Origin: CAYZGU01 sp964478165
Lineage (GTDB): Bacteria > Poribacteria > WGA-4E > JAJDTR01
Direction: 5' to 3'
Length of the DNA: 64,000 nucleotides
Assembly: GCA_964478165.1 (NCBI GenBank)
Contig: CAYZGU010000002.1
Location: 30,283 to 94,282 of the forward strand
A program made the translations under genes and the position numbers. This document shows positions 29,017 to 38,000 of the stretch, one piece after another (positions within the stretch are counted from its first letter, which is position 1; every line of letters begins with the position of its first letter). Below the pieces are notes generated by a model. That model was not told where the DNA came from and did not search any database. It saw nothing but the letters and a program-made list of their open reading frames with translations.

Positions 29017-29081
29017 GTTTGTGCATCCTCAATGCATGGGAATAAATAATTGGTATAAATTGATGATGCCCGGTTTTGGGG

Positions 29082-29948
29082 CTACACAGTCGAGTATCGG
29101 CGAAGTCCGATTGGCAACCCTTCCTGATCGCATGGCATTTTAAGCCGTGCCTCACATGGCCAGCATCCACCACCGAGATGTTCGTAGGCCTCGCCGCATA
29201 ACCAAGCGAACATTTCTGCAGCCGCGATGCCGCATTTGAATTGTTCAAAATGAGGTTCGACCCCTATGTTTGGCCAAGAGAAGTCGAAACTGGGATCGAT
29301 AATCCAATCACGACATGGGTTAGCAGTTCGCCAGTAGTTGTATTTAAACAGATTGCGGAATCCTGTACCGGTACTTTTGCCTTTGCGATGCCAGATGGAA
29401 TAAACGGTTATGAAAATAGAACCGGCTGGCGCAGCAGTCGATTGAGCAAACTTCACACTGCGAATGTGTCCCATGTAGTTCGCCTTCGCACGCATAAAAT
29501 GGGACCCCGGAATCACTTCCGTCGGTCCTGTTTCCTTCGGGGTATCCTGCGGATAATAAAATACCTGTAGGTAATCTAGGCGCGAAGTGTAGATCGATCC
29601 CCCATCGCGGTGCCACCCCTGGGCGGGCGCGGGACAAGGAGCACGATGATTACACAAGTTCTGGGGTAGTTTGAAGTTCGCCCCTAACAACGACCGGATA
29701 GCTCCCGTTGCCTGTGGATTTTTGAACACACCATCAACGAACCAATCTTCTGAAAATAGTTGAAGTGGTTGAGGACCGGGATGCGCTTTAACGAAGGTCA
29801 TCATGCGCTGATTTACCTCGTTTTCGACCACGCCTTCAAGCAGTAGGTAACCCTTCAGACAGAATTCGAATATCTCTTGGTCACTGAGGGTTGGATTACA
29901 ATCGTATGTTGCGCCTAGCTGAGGTAGTGCGGATGTTGTCGTATCCAT
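29082..29948 (-). CDS. Phytanoyl-CoA dioxygenase (PhyH) family protein
   Basis: This is an Fe(II)/2-oxoglutarate oxygenase of 288 residues. Motifs are GWHRDGGSIYTS (His-x-Asp), ETGPTEVIPGSHF, SIWHRKGKSTG (distal His) and a following Arg in FRNLFKYNYWR. The start at ATG 29948 is set by the excellent AGGAG site 4-8 bases upstream; an in-frame ATG at 29984 lacks one. It lies 32 bases downstream of a small unknown gene and upstream of the hydrolase gene, so a shared transcript is likely. The C-terminal Trp-rich region (FSWPNIGVEP, WLCGEAYEHLGG) is shared by related bacterial proteins of unknown substrate. Confidence 0.87.
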   Translation of the reverse strand: MDTTTSALPQLGATYDCNPTLSDQEIFEFCLKGYLLLEGVVENEVNQRMMTFVKAHPGPQPLQLFSEDWFVDGVFKNPQATGAIRSLLGANFKLPQNLCNHRAPCPAPAQGWHRDGGSIYTSRLDYLQVFYYPQDTPKETGPTEVIPGSHFMRAKANYMGHIRSVKFAQSTAAPAGSIFITVYSIWHRKGKSTGTGFRNLFKYNYWRTANPCRDWIIDPSFDFSWPNIGVEPHFEQFKCGIAAAEMFAWLCGEAYEHLGGGCWPCEARLKMPCDQEGLPIGLRRYSTV

Positions 29949-29980
29949 TTTCTCCTGATGCGTGTCTTGACATCGCAGAT

Positions 29981-30349
29981 TCAAGACAATTTTTCAAGGA
30001 TAAACTCGCAGCCCAGGCCAAATGTCTTGTCTTCTTGAAGCAACATTGCCATCTCGGGGAATTTTACCACACGCCATCCATCGCTCATTGCTTCGAGAAC
30101 CGAATTATAGGGCCACGCCGATGTATCATCGGGGCCTTCGAGGATTTGACCGTGTTCCACCAGCGCCATGCTCAGGACCTCGGAATCGACGCCGGTCGAA
30201 CGTGTGTTCAGATAAAGTAATTTTTGTTGGTTCACGGCATTACAAGTTTGGCCGTCCAGAAGTTTCAATGTCTGCTGGAAGTCATCTTCTGACAGTGAAC
30301 CGGCGCGCAACTTTTTCAGCCAACGTTCGATTTGTTGTTTGTCGATCAT
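29981..30349 (-). CDS. Conserved-looking small protein of unknown function
   Basis: I do not recognise a named family. The product is about 122 residues, acidic and soluble, without signal or membrane segment. It has an N-terminal amphipathic helix pair (QQIERWLKKLRAGSLSEDD), a VEHGQIL segment, and a C-terminal block EAMSDGWRVVKFPEMAMLL then GLGCEFILEKL that looks like a structured domain. I start at ATG 30349, though the Shine-Dalgarno site is weak; a TTG at 30373 is an alternative. It sits between two PhyH genes on the same strand, 32 bases before one and about 120 bases after the other. That placement suggests a partner or accessory protein of the oxygenases, but this is inference. Confidence 0.7.
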   Translation of the reverse strand: MIDKQQIERWLKKLRAGSLSEDDFQQTLKLLDGQTCNAVNQQKLLYLNTRSTGVDSEVLSMALVEHGQILEGPDDTSAWPYNSVLEAMSDGWRVVKFPEMAMLLQEDKTFGLGCEFILEKLS

Positions 30350-30471
30350 ACAGTCATTTCCAATCAAAAGCAAGTGACGTCGTCAGCATGTCCCTATATC
30401 CTCTCTGCAAAAGTGACCGCGGTAGAGAAAGGCACGAAACGGTATTCGATCGGCTGGTATTCTCGTAGAAT

Positions 30472-31716
30472 TTACTCCTGCCAGCTTGTTGTGAAACTCT
30501 TAAAGTCCATCTCGTCGGGCATCTTATTAAAATAGTACCGCATGGGTCCCGATTGGAATCCGGGGGTAAATTGTTCGTTCTCGGCTTGAAGCATGATGTC
30601 AAGTTTCTCAAATCTATGCCATAGTTCATCCGCATCTGCTAGTGTAAATCGGTCGGCGAATTTTGGTCCCCAGTTTAGACTTGTGGAATGTGCGTGCATG
30701 CCATGACGCCGAAGGTCGGTGGGGATGCCTTCAAGTTCAGGGTGCTTCGCGCAACGGATATGAGCGGCCGCTTTACACAAGAACACGCTTAGCAGGTGGC
30801 GTCCGCTTTCGCCGGCGCGGGGATGAAGTTTCTGAATCCCTGTAGAGAACCCTACTTCATCTCTTGCAATGGCAGCGCGCAACGTCGATTCTGTGTGATC
30901 TTGCATCTCGCTGCTGCCCTTCGTCCAGCGCTCAAATATGTCGCGCGCCCACGGTGCAAGCTGTTGGGCAAAGCTCAGGTTTTCGTAATAGGTCCGGTTC
31001 CATCTGGCAAAACCGCCGTGAATGGTGCGCCGCAATTTGGTGCTGTAATTGCTTCCCCAGTGAAGAATTGGAGTTATGTAGACCACCCCATCTCCCGCCG
31101 ATAGTGTTGTTTGTACACTATCTGGAAGTGGGATGCAATCATTCGCCAGAAGCTGACGGTCTTCTTCCATGGTATTGAGACGTAGGTGGCTTCCAGGTAC
31201 CACCCACAAAACATCGTCGTCATAAAGTGGGATGTTCCATTGCACGTAGCTCGGACCACTTTCTTCGATGTCGCGAATGTAACCTTCTAGGGGCGCGGTG
31301 TCTATTGGGTGGATGTCGCGGTGCCAATTGGCCGGACCATGGTCGCGTCTGGGGTTGCACAGCAGATACATTTCAGTAACTGCTGCGTCAGGTACGTCCA
31401 TTAGATGGGAGCTTGCGCCGCATGTGTTCTCGTGTAACCACAACTCCACTGTGTTAGCTGTTTTATCATCAATCAACGCGGAGATGTTTTTCTTGGTGGC
31501 ATTGAGCTTCAGTCGCGGTTGGGGTGAACTCTCCCATATTCCGCCGGCTGGATCGGCTTGGATGCGTTCCTGTGTCCAGATGGACCGCTGTCGATTCAGC
31601 ACAACTTCGTAGCTGGTGCGAAGTGCATCCAATTGATCCGGCGGAATGACGTTCCGGAGGATTAAGTATCCCTGTTCTAAGAATTGGTCTCGATTGATTC
31701 TTATTTTCGAAGTCAT
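30472..31716 (-). CDS. Phytanoyl-CoA dioxygenase (PhyH) family protein, long form
   Basis: This is an Fe(II)/2-oxoglutarate oxygenase of 414 residues. NWHRDIHPIDTAP supplies the His-x-Asp pair, PILHWGSNYS the distal His, and LRRTIHGGFARW the Arg. LWVVPGSHLRLN precedes these as in the family. The final 170 residues are an extra helical region beyond the oxygenase core. ATG 31716 has no convincing Shine-Dalgarno site. It is the first gene of the minus-strand PhyH series (PhyH, small protein, PhyH, hydrolase, PhyH, dipeptidase), so a promoter should lie upstream of 31717. Confidence 0.85.
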   Translation of the reverse strand: MTSKIRINRDQFLEQGYLILRNVIPPDQLDALRTSYEVVLNRQRSIWTQERIQADPAGGIWESSPQPRLKLNATKKNISALIDDKTANTVELWLHENTCGASSHLMDVPDAAVTEMYLLCNPRRDHGPANWHRDIHPIDTAPLEGYIRDIEESGPSYVQWNIPLYDDDVLWVVPGSHLRLNTMEEDRQLLANDCIPLPDSVQTTLSAGDGVVYITPILHWGSNYSTKLRRTIHGGFARWNRTYYENLSFAQQLAPWARDIFERWTKGSSEMQDHTESTLRAAIARDEVGFSTGIQKLHPRAGESGRHLLSVFLCKAAAHIRCAKHPELEGIPTDLRRHGMHAHSTSLNWGPKFADRFTLADADELWHRFEKLDIMLQAENEQFTPGFQSGPMRYYFNKMPDEMDFKSFTTSWQE

Positions 31717-33166
31717 ATAGTGGGGTGCGTACTATGTGAATGGCTTGTTTCGATGATTCTTCCAGCGTGCCGCCTCCACACAGATCGAGTTCCAGATCGA
31801 AAACGAATGGACCCAGGATGAGCAGATCCCTAACCGTCCCACATTTTAGCATAGAAACCGAACCTTCGCAAGACAAAACGCGAGCTAATGGAGACATGGA
31901 TCCAGGGGTTCTGTTGACCAAATCTAGGGAGGGCGGATAGCATTGCTGTGCCAATTATAAATTTCCATATGAGGCTTGTGACGAGGCTTGTGCAAAGGCA
32001 ACTTACGCTCGGAAACAGAAGTGTACTATGCGCAGCAGTTGCGTTCAAATTGTTCATGAGCAACATGCCTCAATCTATAATCTACCCTCTTGAAAGCCAT
32101 TGGATAGTACGATCCAAAATCTTTCTGGAACCTGAACAGTGGTTGGGGAAGTGGGTATTGGATATAGTTTCACTAACAGTCATATCTGGTGATGGGGGCT
32201 AAGCATGTTGCATTTAGTCAACGCTAGGTATCAGACGTATGCTCAGTGCCTAACCTGATGACCGTATCTTCCGTGCGTTCGAGAGATTCGAGGTTCGCAA
32301 CGTCGCCTTTGAACTCATTAAAGAAAACGAAAAACGCGAACATATCCCTAAATTGTAACTCTATCAGTGAAGTACATCAGATTAACGCGAAGGAAAATTA
32401 TCGGGTAAGCATTGTCGCAAATCGAGAATGTTAGCCTTCCACCGATTCACGAACTAGTTTCTGTACTGTGAATCTCGTAGTTGCACATTCGGGAGGAAAG
32501 AATTGTCGTCTTGCCAAGCGATAGCGTCTATAAGAGCAACTCGTTATCGGCATGAGTCCATTCTGAAACCGTTCGTCCTGGGCCAAGTTGAGACGGCCAG
32601 ATTCAGCCTGATTCCGGTGAAGGTAATTGCGCAGCTTCGATGGCTGAATTACTTTGATATCCGAGCTCTCAACACGTTTCGGCGATGGCTGATACTTCTG
32701 ACCGTCGAAGAAGTCCATGTTTCTGGCGACACTCATGGATTTGTTTCGACGATGTCTCTCAATTGGGAATACATGCAGGGCGTTTGCCGTGGGTGTTGGT
32801 AAAACGTGATTGGTTCGGTGTGTGGATAGTAGCAAGAGGTCTTGCGCGAGGAGATGACGATGGATAAGTTTCTGGGCATTAGGGAGACATTAGGTTTGTA
32901 GGCATAGGCTTACGCTCTTATTCCCGCGTGTGTTTGGGAATGTTTTTGACGTGAGAGATTATATTAGTGATGTTATCATCGTTGAAATTTCTATTGTTAG
33001 TAGTACTGGGGGTTAATCGGGTTCTTAGCATGGTCCTAAGAAATAATAATCTCACCAATCTCGAATCCTCGGTTCTCTGTGTATTGGAATTCGCGAAAGC
33101 TTGAAGCCCGTCTTGAAGGTTCTATTAGGTCTCTATTAGGTGTCTAAATAGGGCTCTAAAACTTTT
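31717..33166. other. 1.45-kb spacer with hairpin and short direct repeats
   Basis: No intact gene is visible. A minus-strand frame at 32431-32835 looks partly protein-like but has no Shine-Dalgarno site and no recognised domain. TTCTTAG (33022-33028) and CTAAGAA (33036-33042) form a 7-bp hairpin. TCTATTAGGT occurs twice, at 33121-33130 and 33132-33141, just downstream of the BamA-like gene, whose stop codon lies in a small TCTAAAA/TTTTAGA stem. Confidence 0.45.
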
Positions 33167-35071
33167 TTAGAACGACGTTCCCAGGTTCACATGAATTTTG
33201 CCTTGAAGTACAGAATTGCCTTCAGCAAGCCCGTAGTTGATTCGCATGAGAGACCCTTTGGATTCCAGACGCATGCCGAGGCCGTATCCGACGCGAAATG
33301 AATCGAAGACAGATGGTCGATTCAGCTCCGTCACCGCTCCCAGATCTACGAATGTGAAGATTTGGGAAGTACGTCCGACGATTAGTCGATATTCAAAATT
33401 TGTATGAACACTGCGGGGTCCTGAAAACCAATCTTCGTCGTATCCACGCAGCGAATTTGCGCCACCGAGATAAAAGAGTTCTGTTGGTGGGATGTAATTT
33501 CCCCAAGTCGCGGCCCCGTGCAGGCCAATTGCGATGACCTGCTTTCGCCACGTTGGGAAGTATTGTTGGAGCTCGATCCACAGTTTGCGCAATTTAAAGT
33601 CGCCGCGTGAAATCTCAAAGGCTATTCGGTCACGGCGTCCCCGCGTTGGGTTCAAGAAATAATCTCTGCTGTCGCGAATGAGACCAAATGTGACGCTGTA
33701 CTTTGCACCGTTTTCTACTTGGCCTTGAACTGAGCCAGCTGATTGAAGATGTGAGGGAGAAAGATCTGGATTGGGAAACATGTCTGAATCGCTGGGATAG
33801 AGAAATGAGGAATCGATTGGTGGAACATCAATCCGTTTATACGAGAGGATTAAGATGCCGTCAAAATCAATTCGAAGCCGGCTGGTAATCTTCAAACTGC
33901 CGGATTGTTCTTCAGATTTCGCATTGGTGAATTGATTCCGCTGTTTGACCTGCGCATATTCGATGCCAATATCGATGGGTTTCCCAAAGGTCCACGGTTC
34001 TTCATAGCCCAGGAGTAGCGTTTTGACCAAACCAGATTTCCAGAAGAAGCGCGCCCGGCGTGCCGTTCCGAGTAGATTGTGTTCATGTGCTTCGATGACG
34101 CCCGTCAATTCAGGCGCAGCGTCAAACGTTGAGTTTGGTGGCGCATATCCAATGACTCCGGTAAACCTCCCCGTACGCGCCTCGGTCACGTGAGCATGAA
34201 ATGTAACCTTATCTGGTGTGCTCGTTTCCTCTAGTGTGCTGGGATTAATTTCATAAAAATATCCAAGATTTTGCAAGTGGCGTAAACTCTGGTCGATTTT
34301 ACGCTGATCGTATATTTGGCCAACTTGCACTGGTAATTCTCGCAAAATCACATTGGGCTTTGTTTTCTTTAAGCCACTGACCCTCACCCTACCAATGTGT
34401 ATTTGTTCTTTTTCATGAATTTTCAAGTGAAGATTAATCTCACCGAGTTCAGTCGAGAGTTGGAAATCCGACGGCTCAATTTCGGTTTTCGGGTGACCAT
34501 TCTCACTGTAAAGCGTCAGGATTTTCTCAATCCCATGCTCCAGGGCTATCTTGCTAAATGGCGTTCCCTTTTGTAAACCCAACTCTGTTAGAAGATGTTG
34601 AGTTGAAAAACGATGGTTCCCGCTGATTAAAATCTTTCCGGTGTGTACCAGAGTCCCCTCTTTGATGCACAGGTGTAGATATATTTGATCTCTGGATAAT
34701 TTGACCACCTCAGGAGTGATAGATGCCAACATGTAACCCAAGTTTCTGTACTCATCAATAATGCGAGTTAACCCGGCAATCGCGTCCTTGCGGCGATACG
34801 GGTGGCCGGTCTGCATACCGAGCAGTCTTGATAATATCTTCCGATCAAGATGTTCATTTCCCTCAAAAGTAATCTGCCTAACCAAGTAGGCATCCTGCGT
34901 GTAATTAGGGAGCAGGGAATCCCCTTCGTCGTCAATTGTCCAGGCTGAGGTAGAAATGAGGAGAAATCCACAGAGGTAAAACGTGAAACGTAGAAGATGG
35001 CATGAACGTAAAACGTGACATAGTAGATGTTTTGTGGACCATGTCATTCTCTTTACCCATTGTCGCCGCAT
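33167..35071 (-). CDS. BamA/TamA-superfamily outer-membrane protein with POTRA domains
   Basis: This is a 634-residue outer-membrane beta-barrel protein of the Omp85 superfamily, which inserts or exports proteins at the outer membrane. A hydrophobic signal segment spans about residues 25-45. Three or four POTRA domains follow (residues about 60-310); RQITFEGNEHLDRKIL and GKILISGNHRFSTQ are typical POTRA openings. The barrel covers residues about 320-634, with the loop-6 motif ANSLRGYDED near residue 550 and a terminal Phe for barrel assembly. It is shorter than most BamA proteins, which have five POTRAs, so TamA-like or a paralogue is possible. ATG 35071 has GGGAG about 10 bases upstream. It proves a diderm envelope. 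Confidence 0.88.
   Translation of the reverse strand: MRRQWVKRMTWSTKHLLCHVLRSCHLLRFTFYLCGFLLISTSAWTIDDEGDSLLPNYTQDAYLVRQITFEGNEHLDRKILSRLLGMQTGHPYRRKDAIAGLTRIIDEYRNLGYMLASITPEVVKLSRDQIYLHLCIKEGTLVHTGKILISGNHRFSTQHLLTELGLQKGTPFSKIALEHGIEKILTLYSENGHPKTEIEPSDFQLSTELGEINLHLKIHEKEQIHIGRVRVSGLKKTKPNVILRELPVQVGQIYDQRKIDQSLRHLQNLGYFYEINPSTLEETSTPDKVTFHAHVTEARTGRFTGVIGYAPPNSTFDAAPELTGVIEAHEHNLLGTARRARFFWKSGLVKTLLLGYEEPWTFGKPIDIGIEYAQVKQRNQFTNAKSEEQSGSLKITSRLRIDFDGILILSYKRIDVPPIDSSFLYPSDSDMFPNPDLSPSHLQSAGSVQGQVENGAKYSVTFGLIRDSRDYFLNPTRGRRDRIAFEISRGDFKLRKLWIELQQYFPTWRKQVIAIGLHGAATWGNYIPPTELFYLGGANSLRGYDEDWFSGPRSVHTNFEYRLIVGRTSQIFTFVDLGAVTELNRPSVFDSFRVGYGLGMRLESKGSLMRINYGLAEGNSVLQGKIHVNLGTSF
34976..35018. 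repeat. Two copies of GTAAAACGTGA in the signal-peptide region
   Basis: GTAAAACGTGA occurs at 34976-34986 and again at 35008-35018, both inside the 5' end of the BamA-like gene, 32 bases apart. On the coding strand they read TCACGTTTTAC. ACGTTTTACGT-like motifs are known as dispersed repeats in some bacterial genomes. Here the coding start or signal peptide seems to have grown out of such sequence. Confidence 0.5.
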
Positions 35072-35923
35072 CTTTGTGTGTCTCCCGGTATGTGGTCCCG
35101 TTAAATTTCAGGATTCTAACACATTCGATAATTGCTAACAAGAACTTTGTCTTGAAGATAAAACCCAAATTGTGATATTATGTAGGCTGTAGTCTTTCGA
35201 AGTTCTTAAGTGAACATCGATAAAGATTGCACAGATGCCGTTGTAATTGCCCTTCGAATTTGTACAGTGAGTTGCTTGAATAAGTATAGGATTCCTCGTT
35301 GTGAGCATTCTTTGAAAAATGGTTTCGACGTGGAGGCAGTCTTGATATATTGGAGGTCGGAATCGGAGAATCTAAGATATGTTGGCGCTGTTTTAGGTCG
35401 CGTGAAGTTGTCGTAACACTAGTCAGAAATCGCTACAAGAAGACAAACGCTATCAACAAGGATGTCCGCTTGTTTGGAAGTTCTTCGAATAAAGACAGAA
35501 GCGACAATAGAAGATTTTGCGTAAGAAACACGAATTAAGACTCATCGAGTGATTGGTGAGGTTGAAAGACCACTAGAACAGAAGCAATCGTCTAACGGGA
35601 GGATCCTGCGAGAACTACAAAGGTGGTCAAGTACGAGAAAGTTTGCTGAGAAGGATTTGAGATATGTACTGCGCTTTCTCCGAAGAGTCTTCATGTTTCT
35701 CCATCTGTGCCTATTCCGTGGGTCCCGATCGGGTAATAGTTGAAAGTCACTCGGAGAACTCTCTATGGCCGTCTAAAAGAGGCGCGAAGACAACTAGAGA
35801 TAAAAATTTGTTTGTTGTGATGAGTTCACATATTTACGGCACCTGCTGACGAGAACTGGTTGCTATTTCGGTTTCAGCCATACAGTGTCTCGATCAGCAT
35901 TTTTGACCAAATGGGAGATAGAG
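35072..35923. other. 0.85-kb spacer upstream of the radical SAM operon
   Basis: No gene is recognised. A weak plus-strand promoter (TTGAAG, 18 bases, TATTAT near 35176) is possible but far from the next start. I looked for a cobalamin-riboswitch B12 box upstream of the radical SAM genes and saw none. Several short plus-strand frames have no Shine-Dalgarno site. Confidence 0.35.
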
Positions 35924-37906
35924 ATGCCAAATGCCCTACTTATTTATCCAGAGTTTCCACCGTCATATTGGGGATACAAGTTTGCTCTTGACTTTACTAG
36001 CAGAAAATCATCCATGCCACCCCTCGGATTGTTAACGATTGCCGGGATGTTTCCGACGGGCTACGAACTCAGAGTCGTTGATCTGAATGTTATTCCGTTA
36101 ATGGACGCTGATTTAGCATGGGCAGATGTAGTTTTCACGTCCACGATGATTGTTCAGAAGGATTCCTTCTATGAAGTGGTTCGAAGGTGTAATCAAACGA
36201 ATGTTCCCATTGTTGCAGGTGGTCCGCACCCGACTTCATACCATGATAACATTAAAGAGGAAGTTGATGGGACAGTTAATCATTTCCTCTTCGGTGAAGT
36301 TGAGGATATATTCGCCGATTTTCTAAGAGACCTTGAAGATGGTACCGCCAAGGAGATATATCGGGAAGCCGGGAAACCCGATGTTACGAAGACACCTCCA
36401 CCGAGGTTCGACCTTATTGATCTAACTGCCTATGGCTCAATGGCACTGCAATTCTCACGTGGCTGCCCATTTGATTGTGAGTTCTGTGATATCACAAAAT
36501 TGTTTGGTCGTGTGCCGCGGACGAAGACGAATGAGCAGATGCTCACTGAATTCGAAATGCTATACCGACTCGGCTGGACTGGCTCACTGTTTGTAGTGGA
36601 TGATAATTTCATCGGAAACAAGCGTGACGCGATGCGACTACTGCCTGAAGTCGAGAACTGGCAGAGAGAGAGGGGCTTCCCGTTCTCGCTGTATACCGAA
36701 GCCAGTGTGAATCTGGTTGAGATTCCCGACATGCTAGATGCCATGAGTGACGCTGGATTCAACATGGTGTTCCTGGGAATTGAAAGTCCAAATGACGAAG
36801 CTCTCCAAAAAACGGTCAAGCAACAGAATACTAGCAAAGGTGAAGATGCGGGTAGTTATCTGCTCAGTGCCATAAGAAAGATTCAGGAACATGGCCTAGA
36901 GGTGACCGGCGGATTCATTATAGGATTGGATGGTGACACGGAATTTGATTCACACATTCGCTTCATTCAAGAAGCAGGTATACCTGTGGCGATGGCGGGT
37001 CTACTAACGGCATTGAAAGGGACTAATCTGTACCAGCGGCTTGAACGTGAAAATCGCTTGCTCACAGAGTCCACCGGAAATAATACCGACGTTACGCTGA
37101 ATTTCAATCCTGAACTACCCAGAGAGCATCTCATCGCGGAGTATAGAAGGGTGGTTTCGACCTTGTACGATCCAACCTTGAAGAACTACTTTGAACGATG
37201 CCTCACAATGTTAAAGCATCTGAAACCTTCGGATCATGCTGTGAGGAAGATTAGAAGGGAGGAAGTAATGGCCCTCGTAAAGTCTGTCAGACGACAGTTG
37301 TTTTCGAGACAAGGGCCTGCGTATGCCCGCTTTTTGGCGAAAGTTGCAAAAAATCATCCGCGGTTCTTCCCTGAAGCGGTTCGACTTGCTATTATGGGCT
37401 ACCACTTTGAGAAGGTCACAAGGCAAACAGTTGCGGTGAATGACTTCAAACAGTTCCTCGAATTAGAATTTAACGCATTTAAGGAGATTGTTTCGCAGGC
37501 TGGACACTCAAGTAACGGACGCATTGGGGAGATTGGTCTGCATGCAAAAAAACTTTTTGCGCGAGTCCGTGTCGCGTACGAAGCCATCCACGAAGATTTC
37601 AGGTATAGCGCGCAAGATACTCTTGACTCTTTCCAGACTTCAGTTTTCAAAGAGTACTTAGAAGCTGAACTTTACGCGTTTAGGGCAATAATTGCGCGAT
37701 TTGCAAAAGCGCAAAGCGACCGTATTGGAGAAATTGGCGGTTATGTCCACACGCTCTTGGATCGAGTGCATACCCAGTATGAGTACATTCATCAGGATTT
37801 CAGACATAATGTGCATGACTCGCTCGAGGCTTTTCGGTCGACTTTGAAAAAACATCTCGAGCCGTTTTCCGGTGCAATTCCGCTCCAATTCGAATCTTTG
37901 GATTAG
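35924..37906 (+). CDS. B12-binding-domain radical SAM protein with duplicated C-terminal module (copy 1)
   Basis: This is a 660-residue cytoplasmic radical enzyme. The N-terminal cobalamin-binding-like domain (residues 1-150) contains MPPLGLLTIAGMFP and VVAGGPHPTSY-type strands. The radical SAM core carries the cluster motif SRGCPFDCEFCD (CX3CX2C) near residue 190, then VVDDNFIGNK and GFIIGLDGDT, followed by a DUF4070-like stretch. Class B members methylate unactivated carbons; the nearest named relative I can suggest is hopanoid C-2 methylase HpnP. Residues 508-574 and 575-641 are two tandem 67-residue helical repeats, each with RIGEIG and a later HxDFR motif. ATG 35924 has GGGAG 6 bases upstream. 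A close paralogue follows after 94 bases. Confidence 0.88.
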   Translation: MPNALLIYPEFPPSYWGYKFALDFTSRKSSMPPLGLLTIAGMFPTGYELRVVDLNVIPLMDADLAWADVVFTSTMIVQKDSFYEVVRRCNQTNVPIVAGGPHPTSYHDNIKEEVDGTVNHFLFGEVEDIFADFLRDLEDGTAKEIYREAGKPDVTKTPPPRFDLIDLTAYGSMALQFSRGCPFDCEFCDITKLFGRVPRTKTNEQMLTEFEMLYRLGWTGSLFVVDDNFIGNKRDAMRLLPEVENWQRERGFPFSLYTEASVNLVEIPDMLDAMSDAGFNMVFLGIESPNDEALQKTVKQQNTSKGEDAGSYLLSAIRKIQEHGLEVTGGFIIGLDGDTEFDSHIRFIQEAGIPVAMAGLLTALKGTNLYQRLERENRLLTESTGNNTDVTLNFNPELPREHLIAEYRRVVSTLYDPTLKNYFERCLTMLKHLKPSDHAVRKIRREEVMALVKSVRRQLFSRQGPAYARFLAKVAKNHPRFFPEAVRLAIMGYHFEKVTRQTVAVNDFKQFLELEFNAFKEIVSQAGHSSNGRIGEIGLHAKKLFARVRVAYEAIHEDFRYSAQDTLDSFQTSVFKEYLEAELYAFRAIIARFAKAQSDRIGEIGGYVHTLLDRVHTQYEYIHQDFRHNVHDSLEAFRSTLKKHLEPFSGAIPLQFESLD

Positions 37907-38000
37907 ATTCTCGGTTTGGTTTAGTAGTTGCGACACCGGAGCCTGGAACACCATCGCCACCTGTTAGACATCTTTTCACTGAGACACTTGGGAGACTTAA

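Noticed and set aside
34976..35018. GTAAAACGTGA copies as a CRISPR or attachment site
   Set aside because: Only two 11-base copies are present, inside a coding region, with no further copies nearby.
35072..35923. Cobalamin riboswitch upstream of the radical SAM operon
   Set aside because: I looked for the B12 box and flanking paired elements on the plus strand and saw none; a covariance-model search would be needed to exclude a divergent form.
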